A DNA stretch of 64,000 nt from Emticicia sp. BO119. GTDB lineage: Bacteria; Bacteroidota; Bacteroidia; Cytophagales; Spirosomataceae. The stretch is from contig NZ_JACETV010000001.1 of assembly GCF_013912375.1 (NCBI RefSeq), positions 248,001-312,000 of the forward strand. Direction: 5' to 3'. Below the pieces are notes generated by a model. The model was given only the letters and a program-made list of their open reading frames with translations. It was not told the origin of the DNA and did no database searches. The position numbers and the translations under genes are program-made. Shown here piece after piece: positions 1-9,847 of the stretch. Every line of letters begins with the position of its first letter. The stretch's first letter is position 1.

Positions 1-1
1 T

Positions 2-43
2 GATTCGGAGTATGCCGGATACTCGATGAGAATAACTGCTTAA
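2..43 (+). CDS. 3' end of an upstream gene (partial)
   Basis: The first bases read as 13 codons followed by TAA (DSEYAGYSMRITA) in one frame. This could be the tail of a gene cut by the window edge. It is too short to identify, and the only support is that the frame is open and a new promoter and gene follow. Confidence 0.25.
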   Translation, partial: DSEYAGYSMRITA

Positions 44-97
44 TCATTCATATATTCTACTTAATAAATACCAGACCTCTGAAATTACCATTTACTA

Positions 98-105
98 TAT
101 CTTTG
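98..105 (+). promoter_or_regulatory. possible -7 promoter element
   Basis: TATCTTTG fits the Bacteroidota -7 consensus TAnnTTTG and lies about 30 bases before the ATG at 134. No clear TTTG element lies 17-20 bases upstream, so this is only a half match. Confidence 0.3.
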
Positions 106-133
106 GAATACTATCAAACCAGTATTCCAGACC

Positions 134-1495
134 ATGAAAAAACTTGCTTATTTATTTTTTGCCCTAATGATTGTGTCAGGCACAGCCTTCTCGCAGATTA
201 TCAATCCGAAGGAAACTGCTAAACGTAAAGCAAATGACCGTATTAATAATGGTATAGACCGTAATATTGATAAAGGTTTAGATAAAATTGAAGAAGGTAT
301 CGGGAGTATTTTCAAGAAAAAAGATAAAAAAACGAAGAAGTCGGCAGATGAAGATTCAGAAGAAGAGGTAGTAGACAACAAAACTAAAACAAAGAAAAAA
401 TCATCTGAAAGTGAAGAAGAAATGAATGAAGAAGCAGATGCGTCAGCTTCTAATAAAGCTACCGCAAAGGCTTCAACAAAAATTTCAATGAAATCTTACT
501 CAAAGTTTGATTTTATACCCGGCGAAAAAGTAATCGCTGAAGAAGATTTTTCACAAGATGCTATTGGCGATTTCCCGGCTAAATGGAACACAAATGCCAG
601 TGGAGAAATAGTAAGTGTTGAAGGAAATTCGTTTAAGTGGTTACAATTTCCTACTCAGGGGGTTTTTTATCCGGAGTTTATAAATGAATTGCCTGATAAC
701 TTCACCATAGAGTTTGATATGATGATTTCTGAAGAATTTGATAATAATGGTTCGGGTCTGAAAGTGATTTTTCCGGAGTTAAGCCAAAGGAATGCAGGCT
801 ATGATCAACACTTTAATGGTGAAGCAAGAACTAATTTTGATATACACCCATTACCAGAAGGCAAAGGAATATCCTATGCTTGGGTAATTGATAATAAGAA
901 TACTAAAACACTTGATAACTCTAATGAAATAAGCTGGAATGTCGGAGAACCTAACCGTATTTCAATCTGGCGACAAAAAAATCGTATAAGACTCTATATC
1001 AATGAACTTAAGATTTGGGATCTGCCAAGAGCCTTCATTACAGATGTAAAATACTCGTTACTTTTTGCTACTTATACTAACGGAGGGTTGCCTTACATTA
1101 CTAACTTACGTGTAGCGGTAGGTGCTCCTGATACGCGTAATAAACTACTGACCGAAGGTAAACTGGTTACCAGAGGAATATTATTTGACATAAACTCCGA
1201 CAAACTCAAACCCGAATCTTATGGGGTGCTGAAAGAAATTGGCACGGTACTGAAAGAAAATCCAACATTAAAAGTAAAAATAATCGGGCATACGGATAGT
1301 GACGGCGATGATGCCAAAAATCTTGATTTATCGAAACGCCGTGCTGCTGCCGTAAAAACAGCACTTAGTACCGAATTTGGTATTGCTGCCTCACAAATGG
1401 AAACCGATGGCAAAGGTGAAAGCGAACCTTCAGAACCTAATAACACAGCCCAAGGCAAAGCCAACAACAGAAGAGTAGAATTTATTAAACTTTAA
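134..1495 (+). CDS. OmpA-family outer-membrane/periplasmic protein
   Basis: This 453-residue protein has a signal peptide (residues 1-20, ending in AFS-Q). A Lys/Glu-rich low-complexity stretch follows (about 30-115). The middle part (about 135-330) looks like a lectin/LamG-type beta sandwich. The C-terminal OmpA domain starts near ILFDINSDKLKPES and contains GHTDSDG and the LSKRRAAAVKTAL helix used for peptidoglycan binding. It probably anchors the outer envelope to peptidoglycan. It leads a run of co-directional secreted proteins with an 8-base gap to the next gene. The domain call is firm, the biological role is not. Confidence 0.85.
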   Translation: MKKLAYLFFALMIVSGTAFSQIINPKETAKRKANDRINNGIDRNIDKGLDKIEEGIGSIFKKKDKKTKKSADEDSEEEVVDNKTKTKKKSSESEEEMNEEADASASNKATAKASTKISMKSYSKFDFIPGEKVIAEEDFSQDAIGDFPAKWNTNASGEIVSVEGNSFKWLQFPTQGVFYPEFINELPDNFTIEFDMMISEEFDNNGSGLKVIFPELSQRNAGYDQHFNGEARTNFDIHPLPEGKGISYAWVIDNKNTKTLDNSNEISWNVGEPNRISIWRQKNRIRLYINELKIWDLPRAFITDVKYSLLFATYTNGGLPYITNLRVAVGAPDTRNKLLTEGKLVTRGILFDINSDKLKPESYGVLKEIGTVLKENPTLKVKIIGHTDSDGDDAKNLDLSKRRAAAVKTALSTEFGIAASQMETDGKGESEPSEPNNTAQGKANNRRVEFIKL

Positions 1496-1502
1496 ATAAG
1501 AA

Positions 1503-2204
1503 TTGATGAAAAAACTACTTTTAATCTTGTGCTATGTCAGTAATGCTGCTATTGGGCAGGTAGGAATGGTATCGGCTGATTCGGCTACGTTGAGCGGTAC
1601 TGTTAGGTTTGCAAATGGCATTGTAGAGATAGAAACCAAAAATCCGGTTGCCAGATTTATGTGGTTTGCCAATTTGTATAATTTACCTGACCCGGATTTA
1701 TATGAAAAAAAACAAGTAGGTGAAATAACAGCCGACCACACAAATGGTATGGTTACATCTTCCTTTAACCTGCCTGTAAAACTAAAGAGTTATAGTGATT
1801 CAACAAGTTCTGATTTGTCAATTTTTCCCAACGGGGATATGACTTATCGACCCGTTGCAAGTAATGCCTCCGCCAAATTTACAAGTGTTGGCTTTACCAG
1901 GCTTGGAGAAAATGCCCCTGCTATTAAGATGAGAAAAATTACTGGAACAACCGCCTCATCTCAGGGGGGCAATGTAACAATTCCTTTAGGTATTGCTTCT
2001 TATAAAATATTGGGAGTACAAGTACTGGTGGAATATGGAGCAAATTCTTTTCTCTCAGCAAATTATGGAGCAGCTGATGGATATGAATTTAATTATTTTA
2101 TCTACGGAGGTATATCCGGAGCTATTTATATCCTGAATAAACCAGGTAACAGTACTAATATATTATCTAAACCTTTCAAGGTTTTAGTCACTTACGAAGA
2201 TTGA
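1503..2204 (+). CDS. secreted hypothetical protein
   Basis: This 233-residue protein has an N-terminal signal peptide (MKKLLLILCYVSNAAIGQ). I recognise no family. The rest is rich in Ser, Thr, Gly and aromatic residues, as in beta-rich surface proteins. It lies 8 bases after the OmpA-like gene and 8 bases before the next secreted protein, so the three are probably co-transcribed. The first ATG, one codon before the Lys-Lys start of the signal peptide, fits well. Confidence 0.6.
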   Translation: MMKKLLLILCYVSNAAIGQVGMVSADSATLSGTVRFANGIVEIETKNPVARFMWFANLYNLPDPDLYEKKQVGEITADHTNGMVTSSFNLPVKLKSYSDSTSSDLSIFPNGDMTYRPVASNASAKFTSVGFTRLGENAPAIKMRKITGTTASSQGGNVTIPLGIASYKILGVQVLVEYGANSFLSANYGAADGYEFNYFIYGGISGAIYILNKPGNSTNILSKPFKVLVTYED

Positions 2205-2211
2205 TTAAAAA

Positions 2212-3651
2212 ATGCGAATAAAAATTTTAATATTTTTTTTGTCCTGTCTAAGTGTACAGGTAATGGGTCAATCAGTAACTGTTGAGCCGGGTAGAAGCAT
2301 TTTTGCCAATTCAACAATTGGAACCGAAATCAGATCGGAGCATACAAAACCGCTAAAAATTACTTCAGACTTACACCTTACGCCAATTGACTTTTATAAT
2401 TACTCCCAATTGCATGGGCGTATCCGAACATCGTATAGTAGTATGCAGATTTATGGAAAAAACGGCGTTTTGCTATTCCCAAGTGTGGACTCTACTATTG
2501 GCCCAAAGTTTAATCTGAATGCCAATGGTAAACTGGTTTTGGCCGACAACGCCAGCGATGGCTTTTATAGGCTCAATGTCCTCGAAAATGATGAAAACGT
2601 TGCTTTTTTTGGTAATACTAATGGTAATGCCACTATCAGTCTGAATAACAAGGCTTATTTGACATCAGGCACAGGTAATTTTAAAATTGCCACAGATGCC
2701 GCAGTAACGATTGAATCCAGCACAACTGGTTCTTTTCTGTTCAGGTCTGATAATCTAAACCGTTTTATCATTAATGGTAATAATGGTTTTACAGGTATCG
2801 GCACGAGCACCCCAAAATATGCATTTCATGTGGAAGCTAAAAGTGATACATTAGCTAAATTTAAGAATACCCTCAATAGTTTCTCTCAGATACTCATCCA
2901 TGACCAGCTAACCTTGAGAGCAGGGAAAATCTTTTCAGGAGGTTTGCTTGATGATTTTGGGGCATTATCTACCAAAGGCTTTTTATTTTTTACCTCAGCT
3001 AAACAACAAAACTATAACGTAAATGGTAATTACGCCATGCGGATAGATGACGATGGAATGGTGACTGTCAGACCCATCTATTCTGGTAGTGATTATATTC
3101 CCGCCAAGGCTAATCTTGATGTAGGCGGAACCATACGTTCCAATATTCTGGATTTTACAGAAGTAAATGCGCTCGAACGTCGGCCAGTATTTGCCGACAA
3201 AGACGGGATTCTACGAATAGATAATAGCTCAAATCAATATATGAGTTATAATTTCAGCCATGTACAAGTGCAGGACTGGGACGACGAATTACGCAAAGGT
3301 AGTGGATATGCCTGGTTTAATACCACCACAACTGGCGGAACGATGTATCTGCCTGTTAATCTCCCTGATGGAGTAAAAATAACAAATATCCGGATGTATG
3401 TTTTAGACAACTCAGCATCAGACATATCGTTTACTTTTAGCCGTAACGCACATACAACTAATAATTTTACCACCATTGCCACAGCGACAAGTAGTGGTGC
3501 GATTAGTAGTATAAGAAGTATCAATAGTGTTGCTAATGAAACTATCAGTAATCTGGATAATTCGTATTATGTCAATGTCTCATCTGTTGGTAACTGGACA
3601 GGTGATACTTTGCGCTTTCATAGTTTAGTCATTACGTATCAATACCAATAA
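2212..3651 (+). CDS. secreted tail-fibre-like surface protein
   Basis: This 479-residue protein has a signal peptide ending near VMGQ. The centre carries the phrase GFTGIGTSTPKYAFHV, a motif common in large Bacteroidota surface and tail-fibre-like proteins. Asn/Gly-rich beta repeats surround it. The C-terminal 130 residues form a separate Thr/Ser-rich beta domain. It belongs to the same tight gene run (5-base gap to the next gene). The function is unknown; adhesion or a surface layer is an inference only. Confidence 0.6.
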   Translation: MRIKILIFFLSCLSVQVMGQSVTVEPGRSIFANSTIGTEIRSEHTKPLKITSDLHLTPIDFYNYSQLHGRIRTSYSSMQIYGKNGVLLFPSVDSTIGPKFNLNANGKLVLADNASDGFYRLNVLENDENVAFFGNTNGNATISLNNKAYLTSGTGNFKIATDAAVTIESSTTGSFLFRSDNLNRFIINGNNGFTGIGTSTPKYAFHVEAKSDTLAKFKNTLNSFSQILIHDQLTLRAGKIFSGGLLDDFGALSTKGFLFFTSAKQQNYNVNGNYAMRIDDDGMVTVRPIYSGSDYIPAKANLDVGGTIRSNILDFTEVNALERRPVFADKDGILRIDNSSNQYMSYNFSHVQVQDWDDELRKGSGYAWFNTTTTGGTMYLPVNLPDGVKITNIRMYVLDNSASDISFTFSRNAHTTNNFTTIATATSSGAISSIRSINSVANETISNLDNSYYVNVSSVGNWTGDTLRFHSLVITYQYQ

Positions 3652-3656
3652 AAGTC

Positions 3657-4346
3657 ATGAAAAAAATTATTTTATTTTTTTTGCTGAGTGTTTTCAGCAT
3701 TACTCAATCGTCTTTAACGATAGATGATTCAGATAAGTCCTCTTTTATTAAAACAGATGATTGTTTGCTGTCTTATCAGCCTAAATTAGACCACCTTTTG
3801 CCTTTGGCAACAATAAAGAGATATTATACTATTAACATATCAGAAGCAAAACTTTCCTATCAACCATCAAAAAATGGTAACTACGATAGAGATTCTTACA
3901 GTTATAGATGGCCGAGCGATCGGAAAATGAAGGGGTTTGACTTTTATCAATCAAATGAAATTGGGTTAAAATGGGTAAAAATTATTGATTTTTATAAAGA
4001 GAAAGAACCTCCGCTAATCACATTCAATCATTTATATAGAAACCCCTCAGAAGCAGACAAAGAAAAGGCTTTTCAGGAAGCGGATAAAGAATTAGTAAAA
4101 CGCGGAGTACCCCAGAAAGATGTGCAGAATACAGTTAAAATAGCAAAAAATCTTGCCTCTACTACCAGGTATCTGAGGATAGAGGGAGTTGGTGATGCAG
4201 CAGCTTGGGAGTATAGCAGTAATTATCTGATTGTGTTATCCGGAAAAGTTACTTTCAGAGTAATTGTGAATGTAAGTGCTAATACCGATGAAAATATCGC
4301 TATTGCGCAGAGACTTGCATTAGAGATTTTGAAAAAATGTAAATAA
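3657..4346 (+). CDS. secreted hypothetical protein
   Basis: This 229-residue protein starts with a hydrophobic signal sequence (residues 1-18). No catalytic motif or known family was recognised. The later part (about 130-229) reads like a compact alpha/beta domain, with a short Lys-rich end. It starts 5 bases after the preceding secreted protein and is probably part of the same transcript. Confidence 0.5.
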   Translation: MKKIILFFLLSVFSITQSSLTIDDSDKSSFIKTDDCLLSYQPKLDHLLPLATIKRYYTINISEAKLSYQPSKNGNYDRDSYSYRWPSDRKMKGFDFYQSNEIGLKWVKIIDFYKEKEPPLITFNHLYRNPSEADKEKAFQEADKELVKRGVPQKDVQNTVKIAKNLASTTRYLRIEGVGDAAAWEYSSNYLIVLSGKVTFRVIVNVSANTDENIAIAQRLALEILKKCK

Positions 4347-4405
4347 CATCTGGCAATAACTTTAAACTTTATTTATTAAAGAATATATTTAGAAATACCC
4401 AAGCC

Positions 4406-5119
4406 ATGAATAAACTAACTTTCACTTTAAAGAAAAACTTTTTTATCTTAACTCTGATACTGACTCTTGATTTCGAAGCTTTTGCTCAGAGTAATGAAAA
4501 ACCCAAAGTAGCTTTTTGCCAACGTCCGGAAGGTTGTGTTTTTTATGACCACCCATTTAGTTATAAACAATTAGATTTAATGTTTAATTATTTGGGTGAT
4601 TATGAAAATAGAAAAGGTATTTTAACATTCGTAACTGATGCTACTGGCGAAAGAATGAATTATCCGGACCGAAAAAGATCTCCAAAAGAATTGAATGAGT
4701 ATTTTGGGGGTAAAGGTGAGCCCTTAGTAGTGCCGTGGTCGTTGTCTATTCATCAGAATATACAACCAGAAGACGGTAAGTGGACTATAGCAAACGAAAA
4801 ACCGCAGGTAAGAAATTGCCCAAAAGGTGTTGAAACGCAACTGGAAAAAGCCAGAATGATTGAAAGTGGTAATAAAGTATTTGATAAGCCCTTCTCGCCC
4901 TTTACCCTATTACCAGCCAGGGAGGCAAAATGGTTTCCGGTAGAACCCAATATCTACAAGTGTATATTGCAATTGACAGAAAGCGATGTTGTTACAACAG
5001 TTTATGATGTAAAAGTATTAACCCCTAAAACTATGGAAGGCACTATGAATTATACATTCAAGATACCCAACTTGCCAACCTGCCGGATAAAAGTAAATTT
5101 TAAATACACAAAAAACTAA
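4406..5119 (+). CDS. secreted hypothetical protein with four cysteines
   Basis: This 237-residue protein has a signal peptide (about residues 1-27, ending in FAQS). After it come CQRPEGC, a later NCP and a TCR cysteine, so disulphides in the periplasm are possible. No family was recognised. It stands alone between 60-base gaps and precedes the sensor kinase. Confidence 0.5.
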   Translation: MNKLTFTLKKNFFILTLILTLDFEAFAQSNEKPKVAFCQRPEGCVFYDHPFSYKQLDLMFNYLGDYENRKGILTFVTDATGERMNYPDRKRSPKELNEYFGGKGEPLVVPWSLSIHQNIQPEDGKWTIANEKPQVRNCPKGVETQLEKARMIESGNKVFDKPFSPFTLLPAREAKWFPVEPNIYKCILQLTESDVVTTVYDVKVLTPKTMEGTMNYTFKIPNLPTCRIKVNFKYTKN

Positions 5120-5187
5120 GATAATCTGCCTAAGATTTACCAATTTGGCAATATTATTTATTTAAGGGTTCATGATTTTCTGGCTGA

Positions 5188-7104
5188 ATGAGTAGAGAAT
5201 ACCTAAAGATAGCCTTGTTTTTATGGGTAACTTTTCCTGTGTTCGGGAAGAGAGACACATTGATTGTAAAAGATGATTCTGATTACTCTCCACTATTTTA
5301 TTGGAGTGAAATTTATACTTCATCATCTGTTGAAACGATTAATGAGGTAAGAAAAAAAAATCAATGGCAGACCCTTACTAAAGAATTTCAGATTCCCGGA
5401 AATCAGACCGTTTGGATAAGATTTTATCTGAAAAATCCACTGGATACTTCTCAGCAATATTTTATCAGGAATCCAGATAATGAAATCAGTGATTATTATA
5501 TTTTCGGGCAGCGAAAAAAAGTAATTCATTTTAGAAACGGAGAGTTCGTTTCTACTTTAAACATGAATGAAACCGGACTACTGGGTGTAGGTACTATTAC
5601 AATTGCCGCCAACGAAACAGTTGAAGTATATATTAAAGCTTCCAATCATGAAGGTGTTTTGCCATTTTTACGAGTTTTTCCACAGAAAAATATCAAGACC
5701 ACCTATGCGCTATTAAATCAAAAAAGATTCGAACAATGGCTTAATAATTACTATGCCCATAATCTGGAAGAATTACAGGTAAGAACCTTTTACCAAGGGG
5801 CTCTTGGAATCATTATGGCCATTGCCTTCCTGATTTTTTACAGAAACCGACAGGAAAAAATCTATAAGTATTATTTACTTTATGTGCTTTCTGCATTTGC
5901 CTTTACTTTGTTCAAGAGCCGAAGCTTTACTTATATAGGCCAACTACTGGGTTTGATACCTATTGTGAAATTTTATGCCGCCGAAACTATTATGTGGTTA
6001 GGGTTTGCAGTATATCTGTTTTTTGTTGCCGAACTACTTGATCTTAACAAAACTCATCCTGATTTCCAGAAGTTTCTTCACAGACTCGGTAAAATTTTCA
6101 CAATTTATAGTCTCTCAATATTTGCCTGGCTTCTATTAACGAATGACTCTGGGTTGCAAAAATGGTTGTTTAACAATAACCGTATTCCGCTTTTTCTGTT
6201 CTATGCAGGAATATTGATTTATATAGCCCGCAATGTTCGCTCATCAATGGTGAAATACCTGATTATCGGCAATGTGCTTCTTATTGTATTTGGCATGATT
6301 GCATGGTTAAAAGCGGGTATTTTAAACCATCAGCACTGGTATGGGGTATTCAATCATTTATTTACTCTTCCATTGGCTATTTTGCTCGAAATTATTGTCT
6401 TTGCTCTGGCGATAGCAAAAAAAATTGAAGAAGAAAGAAACGTTAAAACCGAATTGGAACAAAAAACCATGCAGGTAGAAATGATGGCTTTGCGAAGTCA
6501 GATGAACCCGCATTTTCTGTTCAATAGCCTGAACTCTATCAGATATATGGTAATGGTAAACGACAACGAAAATGCTACTGATTACTTGTCGAAATTTTCA
6601 AAACTATTACGCATGATATTAAATCATTCAGAAAAGAATGTAATTCGTTTGTCAGAAGAGCTGGTAGCACTACGATTATATCTGGATATAGAGAAAAGAC
6701 GTTTTGGTGATAATTTCAACTACGCGATTATGATTGATGAACAGATTGAAATTGAAGCTTTGCAGATACCTCCTATGTTATTGCAACCATTTGTAGAAAA
6801 TGCCATCTGGCATGGATTAATGCCAAGTACTAAGGCAGATAAAAGAATAGAGGTATTTGTCAAGAAAATTAACGATTCGATGGTAGAGTTTTTGATAAAA
6901 GACAATGGTGTGGGGCGGTTAAAAGCCAACGAACTGAAGCAGAAGTCAATGAAACAGCACCAGTCTAAAGGCACAGATATAACTAACCAACGAGTAGAAT
7001 TATTTAACCGTAACTATCTGAATAAAATAAATATTACAATCAACGACTTGCATGAGCATAATATTTCAATAGGAACAATGGTCAGGGTCTTATACGAATT
7101 ATAA
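5188..7104 (+). CDS. 7TM-DISM sensor histidine kinase, LytS type
   Basis: This 638-residue membrane sensor has a signal peptide, then a periplasmic 7TMR-DISM extracellular beta domain (about 30-165) and a seven-helix 7TM-DISM region (about 205-415). A short coiled coil leads to the His_kinase domain. MNPHFLFNSLNS carries the phosphoacceptor His442, and QPFVENAIWHG (about 533-543) is the N-box of the GHKL ATPase. The family passes phosphate to LytTR-type regulators, but no such regulator lies next to it, so its partner is elsewhere. ATG at 5188 gives a normal signal peptide. Confidence 0.88.
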   Translation: MSREYLKIALFLWVTFPVFGKRDTLIVKDDSDYSPLFYWSEIYTSSSVETINEVRKKNQWQTLTKEFQIPGNQTVWIRFYLKNPLDTSQQYFIRNPDNEISDYYIFGQRKKVIHFRNGEFVSTLNMNETGLLGVGTITIAANETVEVYIKASNHEGVLPFLRVFPQKNIKTTYALLNQKRFEQWLNNYYAHNLEELQVRTFYQGALGIIMAIAFLIFYRNRQEKIYKYYLLYVLSAFAFTLFKSRSFTYIGQLLGLIPIVKFYAAETIMWLGFAVYLFFVAELLDLNKTHPDFQKFLHRLGKIFTIYSLSIFAWLLLTNDSGLQKWLFNNNRIPLFLFYAGILIYIARNVRSSMVKYLIIGNVLLIVFGMIAWLKAGILNHQHWYGVFNHLFTLPLAILLEIIVFALAIAKKIEEERNVKTELEQKTMQVEMMALRSQMNPHFLFNSLNSIRYMVMVNDNENATDYLSKFSKLLRMILNHSEKNVIRLSEELVALRLYLDIEKRRFGDNFNYAIMIDEQIEIEALQIPPMLLQPFVENAIWHGLMPSTKADKRIEVFVKKINDSMVEFLIKDNGVGRLKANELKQKSMKQHQSKGTDITNQRVELFNRNYLNKINITINDLHEHNISIGTMVRVLYEL

Positions 7105-7169
7105 TCTGAGAAATACTATAAATCTCGTTTGCCATCTTCAGGATGTATCCAAATAGATTCTCTTCTTTT

Positions 7170-7931
7170 TTACTTTTCAAAAAGCCACTTAAATGGTACT
7201 ATTCTTCTGTTTTTTGCAGGTAAAAGCTTAAAATCCTGGATAGAATATTTTTCAATGTGCGTCCGTGCTTCCTCTAAAGAATCTGTAAACAAAAATAGTT
7301 TTAGATCCGACTCATCAATAGTTCCTATTTGAGCCATATAATCTATTTGCTCTTTTAAGTTTGCATAATATGATGTGCCAAATAAAACGATGGGGAAACG
7401 CTTCATTTTACCAGTCTGGATTAAAGTCATTGCCTCAAACATTTCGTCCATTGTGCCAAATCCACCAGGAAAAACTACAAAACCATAAGAATACTTTGAG
7501 AGAAGTATTTTTCTGACAAAAAAGAAGTCAAATTCAACTACACGGTCTAAGTAAGGGTTAGGATGTTGCTCATGTTCAAGCACAATATTACAGCCTATTG
7601 ATAACCCACCGGCTTCTTTAGCTCCTCTATTTGCCGCTTCCATGATGCCCGGCCCCCCGCCGGTCATGACTGTAAACCCCAGATCTGTTAATATCACACC
7701 CATTTGCCGGGCAAGTTGATAATAGTCATTATCTTCTTTGAACCGGGCTGAACCAAATACCGTAACACATGGCCCTACAAAATGTAGTTTTCTGAATCCG
7801 GCTATAAATTCAATAAAGGTAGAAAAGAGAAATTTTAATTCGTCCAAACGAGATTTAGGCCCCTCCAAAAAGTGACGTTCATTATTTTTTGCCATAAGTA
7901 CGGTAACTACATTTTTGGCAAAAGTTGGCAA
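7170..7931 (-). CDS. LOG-family nucleotide phosphoribohydrolase
   Basis: This 253-residue protein carries the LOG/TIGR00730 signatures GGGPGIMEAANRGA and PGGFGTMDEMFEA. The family cleaves nucleoside 5'-monophosphates to a base and ribose phosphate; plant members activate cytokinins. It is cytoplasmic. The gene is convergent with the kinase gene, with about 65 bases between them. The N-terminal extension of about 50 residues is usual for the longer bacterial form. The actual substrate here is unknown. Confidence 0.85.
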   Translation of the reverse strand: MPTFAKNVVTVLMAKNNERHFLEGPKSRLDELKFLFSTFIEFIAGFRKLHFVGPCVTVFGSARFKEDNDYYQLARQMGVILTDLGFTVMTGGGPGIMEAANRGAKEAGGLSIGCNIVLEHEQHPNPYLDRVVEFDFFFVRKILLSKYSYGFVVFPGGFGTMDEMFEAMTLIQTGKMKRFPIVLFGTSYYANLKEQIDYMAQIGTIDESDLKLFLFTDSLEEARTHIEKYSIQDFKLLPAKNRRIVPFKWLFEK

Positions 7932-8213
7932 AGTTATTATTTCTAAAAATGATACAAATCACAATACCTATTATTATTAATCATAAACAACCTCAGGTGT
8001 ATTATAACGAATGTATAGAGTTCAGCTCTTTTATTTAAAGGCAATAAAACAGATAATTTACCTGAAAAGCCTGTTTGGAATCATCAGAAGAAATGATTAC
8101 AGTCATGTAATATTTTCTGTTGAGTAACTTAATTTGCCATATGTTCAGAGAGTGAAATTTCCTGAACTTTAAGAAAACCTTTGATCCCCAATTACAATAA
8201 GATTCACTATCTA

Positions 8214-9023
8214 ATGAAAAATTCAATTGAGAAACTATTTAATTTAACAGGTAAGACTGCCATAGTAACCGGAGGGGCAATGGGTATTGGTAAAGGGATA
8301 GCTATAAAATTGGCAGAAGCAGGAGCATCTGTTATGATTGTCGATATTGTGGCTGATAAAGAAGCTTCTGAGACCATTGAGGAAATCAGGAATAATGAAG
8401 GGATTGTTGATTATATACAGATAGATTTAAGTATTACTTCTAATCTGCCTTTAGTCATTGAAAAAACTATTCAGGTCTTTGGCGATATTCACATTCTTGT
8501 AAATAACGCAGGTATATTTAATTATATGCCTGTTACTGAATTAACAGAAGAAGTATGGGATAAAACCATAAACCTGAATTTAAAAGCAGTTGCCTTTCTG
8601 TCGAAACTGGCTGTTAATACCATGATCAGTAAAAAACATGGAGGGAAAATAATCAATATTTCATCAATTGATAGCTTAAAACCTACAGGTAATCTGGCTC
8701 AGTATGATTCCTCAAAAGGAGGCGTCAGAATGCTTACAAGGTCCTTTGCTAAAGAAGTAGGGAAATATGGTATAACCGTAAATGACATAGCACCAGGAGG
8801 TGTAAATACACCGGGGGTTCAGAAAATTGCAGGAACCAATTTGTCAAAGGAGCAAATGGAGGCAACAAAAGTACAAATGGAGCAACTAATGAAAATGCTA
8901 CCTATGCAAAGAATGGGTGAGCCAGAAGATATAGGAAATACCGCTTTGTTTCTGGCCAGTAGTGCCTCTGATTATATAACCGGAAGCACTATTATAGTTG
9001 ATGGTGGGTTATTGCTGATGTAG
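8214..9023 (+). CDS. SDR-family NAD(P)-dependent oxidoreductase
   Basis: From ATG 8214 this is a 269-residue classical short-chain dehydrogenase. The Rossmann motif TGGAMGIGKG lies near the N-terminus. NNAG follows, then the catalytic Ser in INISSIDS and Tyr164-x3-Lys168 (YDSSK). The C-terminus has the usual DYITGSTIIVDGG. An upstream ATG at 8181 would add 11 residues that do not resemble the family. The substrate cannot be read from the sequence. Confidence 0.88.
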   Translation: MKNSIEKLFNLTGKTAIVTGGAMGIGKGIAIKLAEAGASVMIVDIVADKEASETIEEIRNNEGIVDYIQIDLSITSNLPLVIEKTIQVFGDIHILVNNAGIFNYMPVTELTEEVWDKTINLNLKAVAFLSKLAVNTMISKKHGGKIINISSIDSLKPTGNLAQYDSSKGGVRMLTRSFAKEVGKYGITVNDIAPGGVNTPGVQKIAGTNLSKEQMEATKVQMEQLMKMLPMQRMGEPEDIGNTALFLASSASDYITGSTIIVDGGLLLM

Positions 9024-9051
9024 TTAAACAAACCACTCTAATTTTATCATT

Positions 9052-9408
9052 ATGGAAATCAATGTAAGAAAAGAAATGAGAGTGAATGAACTGGCAAAAA
9101 CTTTTATTGAAAAATATCCATTGTTAAAAATGGAGATATACAATAATGGAGAAGAAATGAATAGGGATAGTTTTCATACTCTCGCAAATCTGTCCAGCAA
9201 AAAAGAACCTGAAAATTTCACAATTTTGCCAGATATGACATCCGGAAATGTGGAAAAGCTTTTTTGGGACAAGATGGGTTTGCAGGTAACAATTTTTCGA
9301 AGAATAGGTCATACCTGGTCGCCTCTTTCTTTTACCAACCACTTTACATTAGAATACCAGAATCGTATCACAGAAAATATGGCATCAGATTTACACAAAC
9401 TTGATTGA
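9052..9408 (+). CDS. hypothetical protein
   Basis: This 118-residue soluble protein has no recognised family. It begins 28 bases after the SDR gene on the same strand, so the two may be co-transcribed. The N-terminal 35 residues look helical (RVNELAKTFIEKYP). The rest mixes short helices and strands with several Trp and Phe residues. Confidence 0.5.
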   Translation: MEINVRKEMRVNELAKTFIEKYPLLKMEIYNNGEEMNRDSFHTLANLSSKKEPENFTILPDMTSGNVEKLFWDKMGLQVTIFRRIGHTWSPLSFTNHFTLEYQNRITENMASDLHKLD

Positions 9409-9811
9409 CATTCTATTTTAACCATTATCCGAAAAGTATCTGACATATTTCAATATCAAATTCCAGGCTTACTTCATATCATTAAGATATGATCATTAAT
9501 ACCCGTGAAAAATCATTTCGTATTATGATTACCGTTAGTTTTTATGTAAAAGTTGCTATTTACTTTTGAGCCTACAACTAAGCATACTTTAAGAGGAAAA
9601 TAACAGTAATAAATTATTCTTGTGTTGCGTCGTCAGGTGGCAAATAATAATAGTTAAAATAATAAGTCATAGTGTGAAGGTTAAGTTAGGACTGAAAATT
9701 AGGGTTTGGTTTAAAAAAGACAGGTAATACCTGTCTTTTTTATGGTATTTTCAGAGAATCAATTAATAAAAACTCACCTGCCTGATATAGCTTATTGTAT
9801 AGTAAAGTGGC
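9409..9811 (+). other. gap without a protein gene
   Basis: No credible reading frame was found in this 400-base stretch. It ends in a strong intrinsic terminator (9713-9741). TACTTTTG occurs near 9560-9570, which resembles a TAnnTTTG -7 box. The stretch between could therefore be transcribed as a small RNA of about 150 bases, but this is an inference. Confidence 0.4.
9713..9741 (+). terminator. strong intrinsic terminator
   Basis: AAAAAAGACAGGT, a 3-base loop AAT and the exact complement ACCTGTCTTTTTT form a perfect 13-bp stem ending in a T run. The A/T arms make it usable in both directions. The nearest upstream gene ends 300 bases away. Confidence 0.85.
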
Positions 9812-9847
9812 TTGATAAGAGTAATTATTTCAAAAGATAAACTTATA

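Noticed and set aside
7129-7332. Plus-strand open frame of 67 codons
   Set aside because: It lies antisense to the end of the LOG-family gene and has no independent support.
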